A stretch of 7,761 nt of DNA from CAJXVY01 sp965657575 (GTDB taxonomy: Bacteria > Actinomycetota > Actinomycetes > Actinomycetales > Microbacteriaceae), in NCBI GenBank assembly GCA_965657575.1, contig CBFHOK010000024.1:1-7761 (forward strand), written 5' to 3'. Below the pieces are notes generated by a model, which was given only the letters and a program-made list of their open reading frames with translations, did not search any database and had not been told where the DNA came from. Numbering within the stretch: the stretch's first letter is position 1; each line of letters starts with the position of its first letter. Below are positions 5,096-7,761 of this stretch, piece after piece. The translations under genes were made by a program, and so were the position numbers.

Positions 5096-6810
5096 GCTGA
5101 TACCGGCACCTCGGCGTTGAAGTAATTGGCTTTGCTGTCCGAGTGATGGCTGAAGTGACTGCTGAGTTCACTGATGGTTTTGAGTCCGGTGCCGGGGTAG
5201 GTGCTATCAATTGATTTCCCGTCAAAAACTGCAGAAATCGTTATTACCCCAAGCTTGTCGCTGACTCCGTGATAGCGCCCAATTTTGATTGCAAGCTTGG
5301 TTGAATCCGAGTGCTTCATGGCGTTGGAAACAACTTCGCGGATGATCTCAATCACCGCAACGTGCGCGTTGTTGTCATCAAACAAGATGTCTGGGATCTC
5401 GTCGTCTAGAGCATAAGTAATCTCGGCACTTGCTCCCCAAAGCTCCTTTAGTTCGAACAGGAAATCAATCAGGTTCCCCCTACTGGGATTAGAAATCTCT
5501 TCAACGATGCTGTTTCTAAACTCATCCAACTTGGCCTTCTCGGGAGCCGTTCCGGTTCGCTCTATTTGTAATGCGAGCGAACGGATCTTTGACTGAACGC
5601 TTCCGTGAAGAATTCTCGATAGACGCTTCTTTTCGAGCAAACGTAACTGTTCGGCTCTGGATCTTGCAAGTGCCGTTTGCTCAATGGCCACGTTTAGATC
5701 TTTGATGACTCTCTCTGCTTCAGCCTTGGCTGCAAAGCCAATGGCACTTAGAAACCCAGCTGCAAAAACATTATTAAAAAGACTTAGAAAGACAACCCCG
5801 TCAAACTCGGACCCCGGAACAACAATCATCGGTGAAAGCCCTGAAATGAGTGCTGGAAAAGTCAAAAACAGCACGTTTGAGAAGAACTTGACCGTTGGGT
5901 TTCTAAGTCTCTCGAGAATAAAAAATCCGATTGTGTAACTAAGGGCAATGGCAAGCGATACCAGCAGCAAATCCGCCATCGCCCCCAAAAACCCAAAACC
6001 CCAGATCTTTGAAGCAATGGCAGAGATCGTCTGCAGGATGATGGCGGTGAGGATGTGAAAGGGGTTTCGGATGAACGCAATCTGAGCAATTTTCAATCCT
6101 GAGACTTTTTGATACGGGGCGATCAGGTAATCGGGCTTTGTGATTGAGTTCTGCAATTTGGCGATCAGTGGCGAGAGGCCCTCGTCAACCAGTCTGTGCA
6201 ATTCGTTTGAAATCTGCTGAAGCTCGTTTTTGTCTTTACCCTTGGTCTCAACCTGGATAAGGCCCAGGTCAACAAGCTTCAAGGTTTCTTGCAAAACTTC
6301 TTCTCTGGAGGAAGTCAGCTCGCGTTCGCTCTGCTCCAAGTAATCAGATTGTTTTAGTAATTCCCCTCTGAGTTTGGCCATCGACTTTGAATAATCTCTG
6401 ATTTCAAAAACCGCAGCGTTTCCAACGCCGTACCAGGCTGCGGTTAGGAAGATGCCGGCTCCAACGCGCCATGCGTAATTGGCCTGATCGACCAACGCAA
6501 ACTCTTCAGCGAGGTAGGAAACCGTGAAGCCTCTGGTAGCCCCCATTAGGAAAAAGGCAAAAATCAGTATTGAGCCGTACTTGAAATCAAACGCTCTGGC
6601 GATCAGATTAGAGGCAAAAACAATCGGAAGCAGGACCAGGTGAGCTACCAGACCAACAATGAACCACTCGGGTTCCCCTTCTCCACCGCCCTCAGGAACA
6701 AAGCCTCCTGTTCCAAAAATTGAAAACGGCAGCATAATTAGCCACGGAACTAAAGAAATACCAGGGCTTGCATAAACACTTCTGGTGGCCCTGGTGATTT
6801 TAGATCTCAT
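5065..6810 (-). CDS. Eight-helix membrane sensor histidine kinase (HisKA_3-like)
   Basis: A 581-residue kinase. Hydrophobic segments occur at about 17-38, 49-72, 79-100 and 115-136. A cytoplasmic charged helical stretch at 138-220, probably coiled coil, follows, and then a second membrane block at about 251-276, 277-299, 308-331 and 338-361. A helical linker leads to the phosphoacceptor region KKRLSRILHGSVQSKI (395-409) with His402. The ATPase part has an N box, EIIREVVSNAMKHSDS (488-503), with N496. The next box is atypical: FDGKSID (529-535) stands where DxGxG is expected, followed by GTGL (540-543). The tail 567-581 extends beyond the ATPase fold. The ATG at 6810 overlaps the response-regulator stop as ATGA, so the two are co-translated partners of the NarL/DesK type. 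The signal sensed is unknown. A catalytically weakened kinase or mainly phosphatase role is possible given the altered ATP lid. Confidence 0.9.
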   Translation of the reverse strand: MRSKITRATRSVYASPGISLVPWLIMLPFSIFGTGGFVPEGGGEGEPEWFIVGLVAHLVLLPIVFASNLIARAFDFKYGSILIFAFFLMGATRGFTVSYLAEEFALVDQANYAWRVGAGIFLTAAWYGVGNAAVFEIRDYSKSMAKLRGELLKQSDYLEQSERELTSSREEVLQETLKLVDLGLIQVETKGKDKNELQQISNELHRLVDEGLSPLIAKLQNSITKPDYLIAPYQKVSGLKIAQIAFIRNPFHILTAIILQTISAIASKIWGFGFLGAMADLLLVSLAIALSYTIGFFILERLRNPTVKFFSNVLFLTFPALISGLSPMIVVPGSEFDGVVFLSLFNNVFAAGFLSAIGFAAKAEAERVIKDLNVAIEQTALARSRAEQLRLLEKKRLSRILHGSVQSKIRSLALQIERTGTAPEKAKLDEFRNSIVEEISNPSRGNLIDFLFELKELWGASAEITYALDDEIPDILFDDNNAHVAVIEIIREVVSNAMKHSDSTKLAIKIGRYHGVSDKLGVITISAVFDGKSIDSTYPGTGLKTISELSSHFSHHSDSKANYFNAEVPVSAQLSVATTGT

Positions 6811-7427
6811 CTATTCACCCGCAAATATTGCTTGTAATACTGAACAGCCAGAACTCGTCTTGATTGACCAGAGCCTTTCTCAAGGCCCATTGCCTGATAG
6901 GTCCTTGCGAGCAATTGCTCCACCGCTCGGGTTGATTGCTCTTTCTTCTCCGCAATCTGCTGGTTGGTCATGCCTTCGGCAATCATTCGCAGGATATCCA
7001 ATTGTGAAGCAGTCAGCCTTGTTTCGCCCTCATGATTGAAATCTTTGGCTCTTCCCCGGAGAACCCCTTCTATCTCATCATTCAGGGTTTCAGGGTTTGA
7101 AATGTCTTGCTTGTTTAGGTAGCTGATGTAGGGAACCTCGGGGATGTTTTTTACTGAGGCCGAATAGTTACTCAGAATCACATAACCCCTGGTGCTGTCA
7201 GCCCTCCCCAAAGCGCTCACCAGTTCAAGACCGTTTAGACCGTCCCCGAGATCAATATCGACAACCAACACATCCGGGTCAAAGCTCTTCACAATCTTGT
7301 TTGCACTACTTGCATCGGCTGCGACTTGAACTTCAAAACCTCGGGAAACTAGGTTGGCCTCCAGCAAAGAGCGCAATAGGGATTCGTCTTCAACAACTAA
7401 CACCCTGCGAACAAAATCTCTGGCCAT
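6807..7427 (-). CDS. NarL/LuxR-family response regulator
   Basis: A 206-residue response regulator. The receiver domain spans about 8-125: acidic pair E13-D14 in VVEDES, phosphoacceptor D57 in VVDIDLGDG, S86 in VILSNYS, and the conserved lysine K106 in YLNKQD. After a short linker the LuxR-type helix-turn-helix begins at LTASQLDILRMIAEGMTNQQ and continues IAEKKEQSTRAVEQ. It should bind DNA as a dimer when phosphorylated by the kinase encoded immediately downstream. ATG 7427 is chosen because GGAGGG (7436-7431) stands in front of it; an in-frame ATG at 7442 would add five residues and place this site inside the gene. It follows clpB in the same direction after 66 bp. Its TGA overlaps the kinase ATG (ATGA, 6810-6807), indicating coupled expression. 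Target genes cannot be told from the window. Confidence 0.95.
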   Translation of the reverse strand: MARDFVRRVLVVEDESLLRSLLEANLVSRGFEVQVAADASSANKIVKSFDPDVLVVDIDLGDGLNGLELVSALGRADSTRGYVILSNYSASVKNIPEVPYISYLNKQDISNPETLNDEIEGVLRGRAKDFNHEGETRLTASQLDILRMIAEGMTNQQIAEKKEQSTRAVEQLLARTYQAMGLEKGSGQSRRVLAVQYYKQYLRVNR

Positions 7428-7430
7428 TAT

Positions 7431-7436
7431 CCCTCC
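7431..7436 (-). promoter_or_regulatory. Shine-Dalgarno of the response regulator
   Basis: GGAGGG on the minus strand, 3-4 nt before ATG 7427. It decides that start over the in-frame ATG at 7442. Confidence 0.65.
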
Positions 7437-7477
7437 GCTCATAAGCTAAGCGGACAGCGAGAGAAATAACAATAATA

Positions 7478-7491
7478 TTCGGTTATCCGAA
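7478..7491. repeat. Short inverted repeat after clpB (weak terminator or operator)
   Basis: TTCGGTTATCCGAA has 5-bp arms TTCGG/CCGAA around TTAT. On the minus strand it comes 2 nt after the clpB stop and is followed by an AT-rich tract (TATTATTGTTATTT), which resembles a weak rho-independent terminator. The stem is short, so partial read-through into the response regulator, or a protein binding site, are alternatives. Confidence 0.4.
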
Positions 7492-7493
7492 CA

Positions 7494-7761
7494 TTAGACC
7501 TCGAAGGGTTCTACTCTCAGTCCCTCTTCGCCAACATCCACTCGAACGTTGGCTCCGTCAGTTATTTCCCCAGCTAGCAACAGGTTGGCCAATTGATCAT
7601 CGATTTGCTGCTGCATCAGTCTTCTCAAGGGCCTCGCTCCAAACACCGGGTCATAGCCATGCTTGGCTAGCCAGTTTCTAGCATCAGGGGTGACGCCGAT
7701 GTTCAGCCTTCGCTGCTCAAGTCGCTCGCATAGCTTGTCCACGTTTAGATCAACGATCTGG
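7494..7761 (-). CDS. clpB: ClpB disaggregase, C-terminal 89 residues (5' part outside window)
   Basis: The frame is open to the right window edge and ends at TAA 7496-7494. The visible residues begin QIVDLNVDKLCERLEQRR and contain the signature GYDPVFGARPLRRLMQQQI of the small C-terminal (D2-small) domain of Clp/Hsp100 ATPases. It ends with LLAGEITDGANVRVDVGEEG. ClpB is a hexameric AAA+ machine that, with DnaK, pulls apart aggregated proteins in the cytosol. The GYDPxxGARPLRRLxQ wording and the short tail favour ClpB over ClpC, though the fragment alone does not exclude a close paralogue. The GTG near 7742 is internal, not a start. In many actinobacteria clpB belongs to the HspR heat-shock regulon, but its promoter is outside this window. 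The response regulator follows in the same direction. Confidence 0.88.
   Translation of the reverse strand, partial: QIVDLNVDKLCERLEQRRLNIGVTPDARNWLAKHGYDPVFGARPLRRLMQQQIDDQLANLLLAGEITDGANVRVDVGEEGLRVEPFEV

Noticed and set aside
5068..5112. CCGGT/ACCGG-type repeats between xth and the kinase as a bidirectional terminator
   Set aside because: Only about 5 bp pair across a long loop, there is no T-tract, and both arms are within coding sequence.

Overview
The window looks like a stretch of a compact, fairly AT-rich actinobacterial chromosome. Several proteins (the PyrE N-terminus, the TrmH-family protein with its GDTRNVVD and FHVAIENWQHD segments, and the ClpB tail) resemble my memory of Microbacteriaceae proteins. 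The base composition, well below that of typical soil relatives, would fit the small-genome freshwater or marine 'Luna' lineages (Rhodoluna/Aquiluna type). That placement is an inference from recall, not from a search.

Layout, left to right. (1) An unrecognised minus-strand gene runs off the left edge from a GTG at 221. It is divergent, across 48 bp, from a small membrane-anchored HIRAN-domain protein (270-740, plus). (2) A 61-residue zinc-ribbon protein (830-1015, plus) meets purA tail to tail with a 4-bp overlap. (3) A minus-strand run, transcribed from right to left, contains pyrE (4296-3745), a Phd/YefM-type antitoxin (3644-3384), a PIN-domain toxin (3387-2974), a TrmH/SpoU-family RNA 2'-O-methyltransferase (2974-2342) and purA (2301-1012). 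The last four are tightly packed: antitoxin and toxin overlap by 4 nt, toxin and methyltransferase by 1 nt. (4) pyrE is divergent from the exonuclease III gene xth (4313-5095, plus), with only 16 bp between the start codons. (5) xth overlaps by 31 bp, tail to tail, with a two-component system on the minus strand: a NarL/LuxR-type response regulator (7427-6807) and an unusual eight-helix sensor kinase (6810-5065), linked by an ATGA overlap. (6) The C-terminal end of clpB enters from the right edge and reads in the same direction as the response regulator.

Most of this is housekeeping: purine and pyrimidine synthesis, DNA repair, RNA modification and protein disaggregation. The accessory interest lies in three places. 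The toxin-antitoxin pair has a perfect 9+1+9 palindrome 2 bp before the antitoxin start, and its toxin stop codon overlaps the only possible start of the RNA methyltransferase, so methyltransferase translation and possibly transcription are tied to the module. The sensor kinase has two four-helix membrane blocks separated by a predicted coiled coil, and a degenerate ATP-lid region. The third is the stand-alone membrane-tethered HIRAN protein. Several genes lack a Shine-Dalgarno sequence and have little or no room for a leader, consistent with leaderless mRNAs, which are common in actinobacteria.

No tRNA, rRNA, insertion sequence, CRISPR array or convincing strong rho-independent terminator was seen. 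No non-coding stretch exceeds about 100 bp. I did not find a clearly new multi-gene system; the antitoxin-toxin-methyltransferase arrangement is the best candidate for something undescribed.
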